DNA of 23,997 nucleotides from an uncultured Gemmatimonadota bacterium. Its GTDB lineage: Bacteria; Gemmatimonadota; Gemmatimonadetes; Longimicrobiales; Gaopeijiaceae. Shown piece by piece: positions 1 through 7,640 of the stretch (position 1 is its first letter; each line of letters opens with the position of its first letter). Below the pieces are notes generated by a model, which was not told the DNA's origin, did not search any database, and saw only the letters and a list, made by a program, of their open reading frames with translations. The position numbers were made by a program, and so were the translations under genes. The stretch lies in assembly GCA_938030915.1 (NCBI GenBank), contig CALHIO010000224.1, positions 1 to 23,997 on the forward strand. Reading direction: 5' to 3'.

Positions 1-86
1 TTCGCCCGAACGGTGCTACCACTGACGACGCCGAAGAACTCGACGACGGTCTTCCCGGGGATCTCCTGCGTATTGCTGATGAGCAT
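1..86 (-). CDS. YbjQ-family (DUF74) heavy-metal-binding-like protein, 5' end only
   Basis: Reading leftward from an ATG at 86-84 gives about 28 residues beginning MLISNTQEIPGKTVVEFFGV and continuing with a VSGSTVRA segment before the window ends. This matches the N-terminus of the YbjQ/UPF0145 family, small (about 105-residue) cytoplasmic proteins of unclear function. The family is annotated as putative heavy-metal binding, and its conserved start is a short strand, then T-x-x-I/P-G-K/Q-x-V-E-x-x-G-x-V-x-G. The start is supported by an AGGA Shine-Dalgarno about 8 bases upstream. Roughly three quarters of the gene lies outside the window. The 143 bases separating it from the Vps62-like gene on the same strand make an independent transcription unit likely. 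The family call rests on recognising the N-terminal motif only. Confidence 0.8.
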   Translation of the reverse strand, partial: MLISNTQEIPGKTVVEFFGVVSGSTVRA

Positions 87-229
87 GATGTCGTTCCTGA
101 GTGGGCGTTGGAGAGCGGTTGTTGCAGAGGTCTACGTGCGAGGGCGGAGGTCCCTTCGACTCGACTCCGGCAGACTAGGACACCACGGAGCCCCCCGCAC
201 CCCCGGATTCGCTCGCGCCGCGGCGCGCG

Positions 230-1072
230 CTATTTCCGGTGACGCTTGTACCAGGGACCGAGAGGGCCCGTCGTCGCGGCCACGGTCCCCGCCGCACCCC
301 AAGCGCCGGCAAAGTGACGCCACTCCTGGACGGAGAGCGCGTCGAGGGAACGCCATGTTTCCCAACGCTGGCCTTCGCTCGTCTCATCGCCGTCCGCGTG
401 CTTCCCGCGGGTCGGATACGACGCATGGGACTCCTTCGCCGAGTAGACCACCGTCCGACCATCGACCATTTCGAGGTCGTCGGCGTCGATACGCCTCGGA
501 CGACCGTGAGCGGCGAAGTAGGCCCCCCGCACTCGCCCGTTTCCGTCAAGAACGAGCGAAACATGCTCCCAGTCTCCCTGATGCCCGAACAGCGGGACGG
601 CCTGGTAGCGCGAGTACCCGTAGAAGAACCAGAACGTCAGCAACCCGTCGCCGTCTCCGATCGACTTCCAGTAATAGAAGGTGGTCGCATGACCAGTCGG
701 GTCCTCCTCGCCTCTCGGATTCTTCTGTCGATGCTCGAGAAAGACGTTTCGCCGACTCGCGGCCTTCCCGTCGAATGGCCGTCGGTTCGTGCCGTCTTCA
801 TGCAGCGCCAGGGAGCCGAGGAGGTCGAGGGGAGGATTGAAGAAGTCGGGGCCCATGAGAGCGCGTACGGCGGGTGGCTTCGTCCACTCCCGTGTCCTGA
901 GATTCAGGACCGGGTGAAGTGGCATGTGCGCTTGCTGCCGCCGGTCGTACATGCGGAGTCGCGAATCGACAACGAACGCGTCGGGGGACATCGGCCGAAA
1001 ACGATCCTCCGGATGAAGGAGCACGATCGGCGCACGCGCCCGGGCGAGGGAGCGCACCTGCTCGGCCGTCAC
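230..1072 (-). CDS. Vps62-domain (DUF946-like) protein
   Basis: This is a 280-residue protein with the hallmarks of the Vps62/DUF946 family. They are an N-terminal A-P-I-V-L-L-H-P-E-D-R-F-x-P block (about residues 14-27), the GHQGDWEHV motif (163-171), SAKESHASYP (211-220), and a C-terminal W-G-A-A-G-T with T-G-P-L-G-P-W-Y-K (about 258-276). The family was named from yeast Vps62 but is scattered through bacteria, and no enzymatic activity is established. No signal peptide or membrane segment is visible, so it is probably cytoplasmic. The start chosen is GTG at 1072, one base after the TAG stop of the upstream glpD-like gene. The frame stays open further up (to an ATG at 1210), but that part overlaps glpD and reads as R/S/T-rich shadow. 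Starting at the next ATG would cut off the conserved L-H-P-E-D block. No clear Shine-Dalgarno precedes the GTG, so translation is probably coupled to glpD. Confidence 0.8.
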   Translation of the reverse strand: MTAEQVRSLARARAPIVLLHPEDRFRPMSPDAFVVDSRLRMYDRRQQAHMPLHPVLNLRTREWTKPPAVRALMGPDFFNPPLDLLGSLALHEDGTNRRPFDGKAASRRNVFLEHRQKNPRGEEDPTGHATTFYYWKSIGDGDGLLTFWFFYGYSRYQAVPLFGHQGDWEHVSLVLDGNGRVRGAYFAAHGRPRRIDADDLEMVDGRTVVYSAKESHASYPTRGKHADGDETSEGQRWETWRSLDALSVQEWRHFAGAWGAAGTVAATTGPLGPWYKRHRK

Positions 1073-1073
1073 G

Positions 1074-2648
1074 CTATCGGGGCCAGACGTATCTGCGAGC
1101 GATGGCCTCGAAGTCGGTGACCTGAGCGTTGATCCACGACGCGTCGCGACCCAGCTCATCGGCCATGACCTCCGAGACGCGAGGCGCAGCCTCGATCGCC
1201 GCACGGGCATCGAAGATCAGCGAGCGGCTTCGGCGGGCGAGCACATCGTCCACGGTGCGGGCCATCTCTTCTCGACACGCCCAGACGATTTCCGCCGGCG
1301 TCAGATCGAGTCGCGGGTGGACGGGGTCTCCCATCCCCGGCCTGGACCGCATGAGCTCCTCGATTTCGGGTGCGTCGGACCCGTACACGGAGAGGCGCCC
1401 GAAGCGTTCTGCGTTCAGATGGTATCCATGGATGCGGAGCTCACGGGTCGGACATCCGACATCCTCGAGATCGCCGAGCGCCTGAGCGGTACTCACGGCA
1501 TCCTTCGCCATCTTCCGGTACGTGGTCCACTTCCCTCCGGCGATCGAGATGAGACCGGAGTCGCTGATCCGGATCACGTGCTCACGGGAGATTTCCGCGG
1601 TGTCGCCCGCATCGGTCTCGGCGACGAGCGGTCGAATCCCTACGAAGACGCTCAGCACGTCGTCCGGTCCCGGGTCCCGTGTCAGGTAGCGAGCCGCGTG
1701 CTCGATGAGGAAGTCGACCTCCTCGTCGAACGGCAACGGTTCCTCCTCCACCTCGTCGATCGGCGTATCCGTCGTGCCGACGAGCACCCGGTCGTGCCAC
1801 GGAATCGCAAACAGCACGCGGTCGTCATCCGTCTTGGGAACCATGATCGCGGACGACCCGGGCAGGAACGTGCGATCGAGCACGATGTGCACGCCCTGAC
1901 TCGGTTGAATCAACGGGCGAGCATCCGGCCGATCCAGGCGCCGGACCGTATCCGTCCACGCGCCGGTCGCGTTGATCACCACTTTTGAGCTGACCCGGAC
2001 TTCCGTGTCAGACTCCACGTCACGCACGACGACCCCGTCCACGAATCCGTCGTCGCCCTTCGACACCTCGACGACAGGGCAGTAGTTCGCGAGGACCGCA
2101 CCCTGCTCCCACGCCGTGATCGCCATGTGCACGAGCAGCCGCGCATCGTCGAACTGCCCGTCGTGGTAGACGACACCACCCCGAAGTCCGTCGGTCTCGA
2201 TGGTGGGGAGCTGCTCGATCGTCTCTTCGACCGAGAGGTTCTTCGAGTGGCCGAAGCCGTACTTCCCGGCCAGCACGTCGTACACGCGCATACCGACACC
2301 GTAGAACGGTGCCTCCCACCACTGATAGTTCGGAACGACGAAGGGCAGATCGCTGACCAGGTGTGGTGCGTTGTTGCGCAGAATCCCCCGCTCACGCAGA
2401 GCTTCCATCACGAGCGGTACATTCCCCTGCTGAAGGTACCGAACACCCCCGTGGACGAGCTTCGTCGACCGGCTGGACGTGCCCTTGCCGAAGTCGCTCG
2501 ACTCGAAGAGAGCGACGTCGTAACCGCGGGCGGCCGCGTCGACGGCGATCCCCAGGCCGGTCGCCCCACCCCCGATCACGACGATGTCCCACGAACTTCC
2601 GGCATCGGTCCGCTCACGGACACGCCGCAGCATCTCGGATCGGTTCAT
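1074..2648 (-). CDS. glpD: FAD-dependent glycerol-3-phosphate dehydrogenase
   Basis: This 524-residue flavoprotein of the GlpD/DAO family should oxidise sn-glycerol 3-phosphate to dihydroxyacetone phosphate and pass electrons to the quinone pool at the inner face of the membrane. Visible motifs are the Rossmann FAD site GGGATGLG (residues 27-34), S-T-K-L-V-H-G-G-V-R-Y-L (about 61-72), GIRPLV (338-342 region) and the C-terminal FAD-contact motif GGKWTTYR (371-378). A helical DAO_C domain follows. The length is normal for the family. The start is the ATG at 2648 (MNRSEMLRRV); an upstream ATG at 2744 would add a basic, unconserved 32-residue extension. No strong Shine-Dalgarno is seen. The gene shares a 140-base divergent region with the micro-ORF/Rieske genes and is followed after one base by the Vps62-like gene. 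No glycerol kinase or glycerol facilitator gene is in view. Confidence 0.93.
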   Translation of the reverse strand: MNRSEMLRRVRERTDAGSSWDIVVIGGGATGLGIAVDAAARGYDVALFESSDFGKGTSSRSTKLVHGGVRYLQQGNVPLVMEALRERGILRNNAPHLVSDLPFVVPNYQWWEAPFYGVGMRVYDVLAGKYGFGHSKNLSVEETIEQLPTIETDGLRGGVVYHDGQFDDARLLVHMAITAWEQGAVLANYCPVVEVSKGDDGFVDGVVVRDVESDTEVRVSSKVVINATGAWTDTVRRLDRPDARPLIQPSQGVHIVLDRTFLPGSSAIMVPKTDDDRVLFAIPWHDRVLVGTTDTPIDEVEEEPLPFDEEVDFLIEHAARYLTRDPGPDDVLSVFVGIRPLVAETDAGDTAEISREHVIRISDSGLISIAGGKWTTYRKMAKDAVSTAQALGDLEDVGCPTRELRIHGYHLNAERFGRLSVYGSDAPEIEELMRSRPGMGDPVHPRLDLTPAEIVWACREEMARTVDDVLARRSRSLIFDARAAIEAAPRVSEVMADELGRDASWINAQVTDFEAIARRYVWPR

Positions 2649-2690
2649 CAGTGGTTCATGCGGGACAGAGTCAGGGGCTGGGGATGTTCC

Positions 2691-2696
2691 AAGATA
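2691..2696 (-). promoter_or_regulatory. Possible -10 element for the glpD-like gene
   Basis: TATCTT reads on the minus strand about 43 bases ahead of the glpD ATG. It resembles the TACCTT boxes on the plus strand at 2761 and 22445. No convincing -35 hexamer lies at the expected distance (the best is a GTGAGG-like sequence), so this is a weak call. Confidence 0.25.
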
Positions 2697-2737
2697 CGTC
2701 TTGCCCCTCCGTCCCTCACCTTTCGGGCACTGCCGCG

Positions 2738-2766
2738 TTCGCAACGGACGACGATCGACCTACCTT
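2738..2766 (+). promoter_or_regulatory. Candidate sigma70-type promoter for the micro-ORF/Rieske genes
   Basis: A TTCGCA hexamer (2738-2743), a 17-base spacer and TACCTT (2761-2766) resemble a degenerate -35/-10 pair. Transcription would start about 10-15 bases before the Shine-Dalgarno of the micro-ORF at 2789. The same CTACCTTG-like box precedes the diguanylate cyclase gene. It is inferred from sequence only. Confidence 0.35.
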
Positions 2767-2788
2767 GCTGTCCCCCCGAGGAGAGATC

Positions 2789-2851
2789 ATGGACAACAAG
2801 CTCGTGCTCATCCTCGCTGCCGTTCTCCTGCCACCGCTCGTCACCAAGTAG
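2789..2851 (+). CDS. 20-residue micro-ORF resembling the Pmp3/YqaE N-terminus
   Basis: A strong Shine-Dalgarno (GAGGAGAG, ending 3 bases before the ATG) precedes a 20-codon ORF. It encodes MDNKLVLILAAVLLPPL followed by VTK and a TAG stop. The sequence is almost entirely hydrophobic and closely resembles the first transmembrane segment of Pmp3/YqaE (UPF0057) proteins, whose start is typically M-x-x-K-L-L-L-I-I-x-A-I-L-L-P-P-L-G/A-V. Family members are about 50 residues, and the second transmembrane half is absent here. No continuation is visible in the other two frames before the Rieske ATG 15 bases after the stop. It may be a truncated pseudogene, a functional single-span membrane micropeptide, or a leader ORF whose translation feeds the Rieske gene, which has no Shine-Dalgarno of its own. 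Existence as a translated ORF is plausible; function is unknown. Confidence 0.55.
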   Translation: MDNKLVLILAAVLLPPLVTK

Positions 2852-2865
2852 CCCCACCACGGTCC

Positions 2866-3972
2866 ATGTCTTCACGCTCTGCCTTCGACGCCAAGACGCT
2901 CGAGCGCCGGTATTACGTCGGCAAGGACGTATACGAGCAGGAAACCGAGCGAATCTTCTTCGGCCGCTGGCTCTTCGTCGGGCGCGCGTCACAGATCGCC
3001 CACCCTGGTGCATACATGCTCTTCGAGGTCGAGTCGGAGAGCGTCATCGTCCTCCGCGATCACGAGGGCCGGATCCATGCACACCACAACGTGTGCCGTC
3101 ACCGTGGGACCAGACTGGTGACGGAGCCGACCGGGACCTTCCCGAAGTCGATCCAGTGTGGGTACCACGCGTGGACGTACGCCCTGAGTGGCGAGCTGAC
3201 GGGCGCGCCGTTCATGGACGACGTGGAGTCCTTCTGCAAGGCGGATTACCCGCTCCTCCCGGTCGCCGTTGCGGAGTGGGAGGGCTGCGTGTTCGTGAAC
3301 CTGTCCGAAGATCCGGAGCCGTTCGAGGAGGCGTTCGCTCCTCTCATCGACAAGTTCACCCGCTGGGACCTCGCGAAACTCCAGATCGCGCACCGCATCG
3401 TGTACGACATCGCGGCGAACTGGAAACTCGTCTTCCAGAACTACTCCGAATGCTACCACTGTCCTGCGCTCCACCCCGTCCTGAACCGTCTGACCCCCTT
3501 CCGTAACGCGTGGAACGATCTGGAGGAGGGGCCATTCCTCGGCGGCCCGATGAAGATGGAGATCGAGGGCGGAAGCATGACGATGACGGGGCAGCGGTGC
3601 GCTGCGCCGCTCGGCGGGCTCGAGGGCGAAGACCTGAATCTGGTCCAGTACTACACGATCTTTCCCAACCTGCTGCTCAGCCTTCACCCGGATTACGTGC
3701 TGATCCACAGGATCGATCGACTCGCCGCGGACCGGACGCAGATCGTCTGCGACTGGCTTTTCCACCCCGACGCGATGGCCGCGCCCGATTTCGATCCCCA
3801 GCCCGCGATCGAGTTCTGGAACATGACCAACGAGCAGGACTGGATGGTGAGCAAGCTCTCCCAGCAGGGGATCACGTCGCGCGCCTACACACCCGGGCCG
3901 TATGCCGAACTGGAGAGCATGATCGCCGCGTGGGACCGCGAGTACCTCCGGGTGCTGGAGGGCCAGGACTGA
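2866..3972 (+). CDS. Rieske non-heme iron oxygenase, alpha subunit
   Basis: This 368-residue cytoplasmic protein has the two-domain layout of Rieske oxygenases. The N-terminal [2Fe-2S] domain has C77-x-H79 and C98-x-x-H101. The catalytic SRPBCC domain has mononuclear iron histidines in N-Y-S-E-C-Y-H198-C-P-A-L-H203-P. The third ligand is probably the Asp of N-E-Q-D-W in the C-terminal part. The N-Y-x-E-C-Y-H-C motif is shared with choline/glycine-betaine-monooxygenase-like and other aromatic-ring-hydroxylating alpha subunits, so the substrate (aromatic or N-methylated amine) cannot be set from sequence. No ferredoxin, reductase or beta subunit is encoded nearby, so electrons must come from elsewhere. 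The start at 2866 (MSSRSAFDAK) puts the N-terminus just ahead of the conserved fold but lacks a Shine-Dalgarno. The upstream micro-ORF may provide coupling. The gene converges on a TauD-like gene 22 bases downstream. Confidence 0.9.
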   Translation: MSSRSAFDAKTLERRYYVGKDVYEQETERIFFGRWLFVGRASQIAHPGAYMLFEVESESVIVLRDHEGRIHAHHNVCRHRGTRLVTEPTGTFPKSIQCGYHAWTYALSGELTGAPFMDDVESFCKADYPLLPVAVAEWEGCVFVNLSEDPEPFEEAFAPLIDKFTRWDLAKLQIAHRIVYDIAANWKLVFQNYSECYHCPALHPVLNRLTPFRNAWNDLEEGPFLGGPMKMEIEGGSMTMTGQRCAAPLGGLEGEDLNLVQYYTIFPNLLLSLHPDYVLIHRIDRLAADRTQIVCDWLFHPDAMAAPDFDPQPAIEFWNMTNEQDWMVSKLSQQGITSRAYTPGPYAELESMIAAWDREYLRVLEGQD

Positions 3973-3994
3973 ACCCCGCATCGCCCGGGCACGC

Positions 3995-5074
3995 TCAGTC
4001 GATCGGCGCCGTCAGGACGGTATGCTCGGTGATGATGCCGCCACGGTCGCCGATCTCGATGGAACCGTACCGCTGGGTGAAACACTCCGGCAGTTCGCGG
4101 TCACCGGTGGGTGAGAGCCAGAGCCGCAAGAGGTGACGACGGTGCTCGGGCTCGGACCAGTCGATGAAGTCGGTCCGGTCGTGCAGCTGCGAGTGGTTGT
4201 AGACGAATTGCATGTCGCCCTGTTCGAGGCGCATGCGGACATGCATATCCGGATCGTTCGCCAACGCGTCGAGCAGGTCGAGCGCCTCCACGTGCTCGGG
4301 ACTCAGGCGCATCGCTCCTTCGAATCGTTGTGCGCTCTCGATGTACTGCCGCTGGTAGAAGACCGTTAGATGCCCGGCATGCCAATTGAAGACCGGGATC
4401 TCCATATACGGCTCAGCCCCAGGAGGGATCTCGCCCCGCCGATCCGTGGCGATCGGATCGAAAAGGCGATCGAGCAGGTCCGGTCGCTCGGACTTCATGC
4501 GGTTGTAGATCGACAATGCACTGACGAGCAGGGACTCTCCGCCCTCCTTTGCGTCCTGGAGGCAGAGCAGACCCACGATATCTGCGCTGTCCGTATGGAA
4601 GCTCTGGCGTTCAGCCGTCTGATAGATGCGCGTGTTCGGATCCCTCGAACTCGCTCCCGTGTCACGGACATGACCGAGAATGTGCCCCTGCGCATTCTGG
4701 GACCGCGCGCTCCCCAGGTGCGCGCCGATGCCACAGAAGACGGTGGCTGAGAAGAGTTGATCGTACTCGTCGACCGGCAGCCCCCTCAGGACCTCGAAAC
4801 CGATCCCGTGAAGAAGCTTGTCTTTCAGACGTGCGAGATGAGCGCCGAAGGTCTCGAGAGGAAAGTCTTCGGTCGTGATCTCACCCACGTCGCGTCCCAG
4901 GGAGAGATAGTGGTGCGCTGCGCGCTCCAGGTCGGCGATGTCCTGTTCGGAGAGTACGATGAGCCACTCGTCCTCTCGACCAGCGATGTCCCGACCCAGC
5001 CAGGCGGCGGGGCCGGTGATGGCGTTCGGGAGCTCGTCGGGTGGGTGCATGACGTCGTGGATCGGAGTCGGCAT
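3995..5074 (-). CDS. TauD/TfdA-family Fe(II)/2-oxoglutarate dioxygenase
   Basis: This 359-residue protein fits the TauD/TfdA superfamily, which uses Fe(II), O2 and 2-oxoglutarate to hydroxylate or cleave small molecules. The facial-triad candidates are H160 and D162 in F-H-T-D-S-A-D, and H298 in Q-L-H-D-R. R317 in H-L-L-R-L-W is the likely 2-oxoglutarate carboxylate-binding Arg. The protein is longer than TauD/TfdA themselves (about 285 residues) because of an N-terminal region of about 80 residues, as in other bacterial and fungal TauD-like proteins of unknown substrate. There is no signal peptide, so it is cytoplasmic. The ATG at 5074 has no visible Shine-Dalgarno. It is convergent with the Rieske gene, so the two iron oxygenases are neighbours but not co-transcribed. 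Family assignment is firm; substrate is unknown. Confidence 0.88.
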   Translation of the reverse strand: MPTPIHDVMHPPDELPNAITGPAAWLGRDIAGREDEWLIVLSEQDIADLERAAHHYLSLGRDVGEITTEDFPLETFGAHLARLKDKLLHGIGFEVLRGLPVDEYDQLFSATVFCGIGAHLGSARSQNAQGHILGHVRDTGASSRDPNTRIYQTAERQSFHTDSADIVGLLCLQDAKEGGESLLVSALSIYNRMKSERPDLLDRLFDPIATDRRGEIPPGAEPYMEIPVFNWHAGHLTVFYQRQYIESAQRFEGAMRLSPEHVEALDLLDALANDPDMHVRMRLEQGDMQFVYNHSQLHDRTDFIDWSEPEHRRHLLRLWLSPTGDRELPECFTQRYGSIEIGDRGGIITEHTVLTAPID

Positions 5075-5232
5075 GGGAGAAATCGCTCACATGCTGACGA
5101 CACTCCTACCGCTCCGTCCTCAATGCGGCAACACCACCTCCGGGATCCCCGAATTCATGGATTGCCGACCGTGAGCGATCCGGTCATCGTACGGAACGCG
5201 GTATGGGTTCAAGACATGATGGGAGGGGACCA

Positions 5233-5709
5233 ATGAACACGAGCAGAATCTGGAGCGCACTCATCACCACCGCGCTTCTCGCGGCCCCGGTCGCCGTTAG
5301 CGGACAGGTGACGGTCGGCCCCGTGCTCGCCTACGAGAACGACGCTGACTTCGGGATCGGTGCCAGCCTCGGCACCGCTCTCAACGAGCTTGGTGAAGGA
5401 TTCGGCCTGCTGGCCGACTTCATCATCTTCTTTCCGGAGGCAGGTGACTATTTCGAGCTCAACGGAAACGTCACGTACGACGTTCCCCTCGAGGACTCGA
5501 GTGTCGTACCGTTCCTCCTCGGCGGCCTGAACGTCGCGCGATTCTCCGGGGATCTCGGCGGGTCGAACACGAATCTCGGCCTGAATCTCGGCGGAGGAGT
5601 CGACTTCGATCTCGGCAACTTCCGACCGACCGCAGGCGTTCGAGCCCAGCTCGAGGGCGGTGATGGGCTGGTATTCTTCATCACGCTGCCGTTCCAGACC
5701 GGCGGCTGA
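5233..5709 (+). CDS. Small exported protein, predicted outer-membrane beta-barrel
   Basis: This 158-residue protein starts with a classical signal peptide (about residues 1-25, M-N-T-S-R then a hydrophobic core ending A-V-S-G-Q). The mature part alternates short beta strands and Gly/Asn/Asp turns (for example V-G-P-V-L-A-Y-E-N-D-A-D-F, L-G-L-N-L-G-G-G-V-D-F-D-L), the look of a small 8-stranded outer-membrane barrel. No catalytic motif is seen. The start at 5233 is chosen over an in-frame ATG at 5203 because a GGGAGGGG Shine-Dalgarno sits just ahead of it and it begins the signal peptide. A strong hairpin follows 31 bases after the stop, suggesting a monocistronic unit. A specific function cannot be assigned; a lipid-binding or structural porin-like role is possible. 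Confidence 0.75.
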   Translation: MNTSRIWSALITTALLAAPVAVSGQVTVGPVLAYENDADFGIGASLGTALNELGEGFGLLADFIIFFPEAGDYFELNGNVTYDVPLEDSSVVPFLLGGLNVARFSGDLGGSNTNLGLNLGGGVDFDLGNFRPTAGVRAQLEGGDGLVFFITLPFQTGG

Positions 5710-5740
5710 CGCAGTCGGACCGGCTCGCGTCGGGAACAAG

Positions 5741-5774
5741 ACGCCCCGTCCGCGCTTCGCCGCGGACGGGGCGT
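5741..5774 (+). terminator. Strong GC-rich terminator hairpin
   Basis: ACGCCCCGTCCGCG and its exact reverse complement CGCGGACGGGGCGT form a 14-bp perfect stem around a 6-base loop (CTTCGC). It lies 31 bases after the small barrel gene. The tail is TCGTGC rather than a run of T, so it is intrinsic-terminator-like without a U-tract. Confidence 0.75.
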
Positions 5775-5902
5775 TCGTGCACTATCTGTATCCTCGACCG
5801 ACGAAGCGATCAGTGGCGCACCTCAGCTACCGCGACCCATGTTGGCGGCTTCGCTACGGATCCTGCCGATCCGCCGTCCAACCGTCCCTCCCCCGCATCA
5901 CC

Positions 5903-7561
5903 ATGTCCCGAGAATCAACCCTGAGGCGTGCGCGACTCGTCCTTCCACTCCTCCTGGCGGCCTGTACGCCGGCCGCCACTGAACCGTTCGATGTCGCGGA
6001 AGCGACGATCCTCGAGATGCAGGAGGCCATGGAGGAGGGACGTGTCACATCGCGCGACCTCGTCGAAGCTCATCTTCTTCGAATCGCGATGTACGAAGAT
6101 CAGGTCAACGCGGTGATCACCGTGAACAAGAACGCGCTGGCAGAGGCGGACCGGCTCGACCAGGAGCGTGCCGAAGGCCGGGTCCGTGGACCACTCCACG
6201 GCATTCCGGTCGCACTCAAGGACAACGTCCACACGACCGACATCCGCACGACGGGCGGGGCCGTGGCATTCGAGAACCTGATCCCTCCGTACGACGCTAC
6301 GCTGACCACGAACCTCCGTGAGGCGGGTGCGATCATCCTCGCGAAGACCGTGATGACCGAACTGGCCAACTTCACCGCAGCCGGGATGCCGGGGAATTAC
6401 AGCGCGGTGGGCGGCTACGGCCTCAACCCCTACGACCCCCGACGCGACCCGCGTGAGGGCCGGAACGACGGGCGCCCCGTGCTCGGTGTGGGGGGATCCA
6501 GCTCGGGTATCGGTACGGCCATGAGCTTCTGGGCGGGTAACGTCGGTACCGAGACCTCGGGGTCGATCCTCTCTCCCGCGAACGCCAACATGCTGGCCGG
6601 TATCAAGCCGACGGTGGGGCGCATCAGCCGCTGGGGCGTGATCCCGATCACGGGCGATCAGGATACGGCCGGACCCATGACCCGCACGGTCGCGGATGCC
6701 GCGATCATGATGGGCGTACTCGAGGGCTCCTCACCCGACCCGAACGACCCGGCCACGACCACGTGCTCGCCACCGCCCGGGAACGACTACACGGCGTATC
6801 TGAACGCCAATGGCCTGCAGGGAGCGCGAATCGGGATTCCGCGCGCCATGTACTACGACTCCGTCCAGGTTCCGGGCCAGGACAGCTGGCGGGGCGGACT
6901 CGCGGACGAGGCTCGTGCGGCCATGGACGAGGCCATCCAGATCCTGCGCGACCAGGGGGCGACCATTGTCGACCCGGCCGATATCCCCAGTGTGCTCGAT
7001 CCGGATCCGGAGCAGAATCTCATGACGGCCGGGGGGAGCAGCGTCCTCTTCTACGGAATGAAACGCGACTTCAACGTGTGGCTGGAGACGCTCGGCGAAG
7101 CTGCGCCCGTACGGACGCTCACCGAATTGCGTGAATGGAACGAGGAGCACCGCGACGCTGGGGCTCTCAAGTACGACCAGCTACGCCTGGACCAGTCCGA
7201 CACCATCGACCTCGAGGGTGACCGGGCGACATACGAGGCGGACCGGGCGCGCGATCTACTCCTCAACGGTGAGCGCGGCATCGACGCCGCGATGGCCGAG
7301 CACGACCTCGACGCCCTGCTCTTTCCCGGTTCGGGCGGAGCGGGCATCGCGGCGCGCCCCGGATACCCCACCGTGATCGTGCCCTTCGCCCTGATCCAGT
7401 CGGACTTCGACCCACCCCTGCCGGACGGGTTCGACGTTCAGCCGCGTCCCTTCGGGGTCAGCTTCACCGGTGGAGCGTGCAGCGAGCCGCGTCTGATCGA
7501 AGTGGCGTATGCGTTCGAGCAGGCATCGATGCGCAGGATCGCCCCTCCGGGGATGCAATAG
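5903..7561 (+). CDS. Amidase-signature lipoprotein (AS family)
   Basis: This 552-residue member of the amidase signature family (Ser-cisSer-Lys hydrolases) is probably anchored at the envelope. A lipoprotein signal ends in L-L-L-A-A-C21. The catalytic lysine is K106 in G-I-P-V-A-L-K-D-N. The Gly/Ser-rich loop G-G-S-S-S-G (197-202) supplies the cis-serine, and the nucleophile is predicted as S221 in G-T-E-T-S-G-S-I. The last motif has S219 where most relatives have Gly. The family hydrolyses amides, peptide amides or aryl amides; the substrate is not predictable here. The start is the ATG at 5903, which begins the lipoprotein signal; the frame is open upstream but reads across the terminator hairpin. 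No Shine-Dalgarno is evident. The gene is bracketed by terminators, so it is likely a single-gene unit. Confidence 0.9.
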   Translation: MSRESTLRRARLVLPLLLAACTPAATEPFDVAEATILEMQEAMEEGRVTSRDLVEAHLLRIAMYEDQVNAVITVNKNALAEADRLDQERAEGRVRGPLHGIPVALKDNVHTTDIRTTGGAVAFENLIPPYDATLTTNLREAGAIILAKTVMTELANFTAAGMPGNYSAVGGYGLNPYDPRRDPREGRNDGRPVLGVGGSSSGIGTAMSFWAGNVGTETSGSILSPANANMLAGIKPTVGRISRWGVIPITGDQDTAGPMTRTVADAAIMMGVLEGSSPDPNDPATTTCSPPPGNDYTAYLNANGLQGARIGIPRAMYYDSVQVPGQDSWRGGLADEARAAMDEAIQILRDQGATIVDPADIPSVLDPDPEQNLMTAGGSSVLFYGMKRDFNVWLETLGEAAPVRTLTELREWNEEHRDAGALKYDQLRLDQSDTIDLEGDRATYEADRARDLLLNGERGIDAAMAEHDLDALLFPGSGGAGIAARPGYPTVIVPFALIQSDFDPPLPDGFDVQPRPFGVSFTGGACSEPRLIEVAYAFEQASMRRIAPPGMQ

Positions 7562-7586
7562 CCCCCCGAGCATCAACCCGACCACG

Positions 7587-7620
7587 ACCGCCCCGGGCAC
7601 CGAACGGTGTCCGGGGCGGT
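7587..7620. terminator. Bidirectional terminator between convergent genes
   Basis: ACCGCCCCGG pairs with CCGGGGCGGT. The stem extends inward through a G-U pair and CACC/GGTG to 15 bp with a GAAC tetraloop. It sits in the 79-base gap between the amidase (plus) and the Asp-box gene (minus), so it can serve both. On the plus strand it is followed by TCTTCGTGG, a tail similar to that of the hairpin at 5741. Confidence 0.8.
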
Positions 7621-7640
7621 TCTTCGTGGAGGGCCCGCTG

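Noticed and set aside
214..227. Perfect 14-bp palindrome CGCGCCGCGGCGCG just after the Vps62-like stop
   Set aside because: With no loop and no T-run, and given the local GC content, it is not a convincing terminator or operator.
13..840. A 275-codon plus-strand frame opposite the YbjQ-like and Vps62-like genes
   Set aside because: The product is dominated by Arg, Ser and Pro and has no motif. The minus strand carries two recognisable families.
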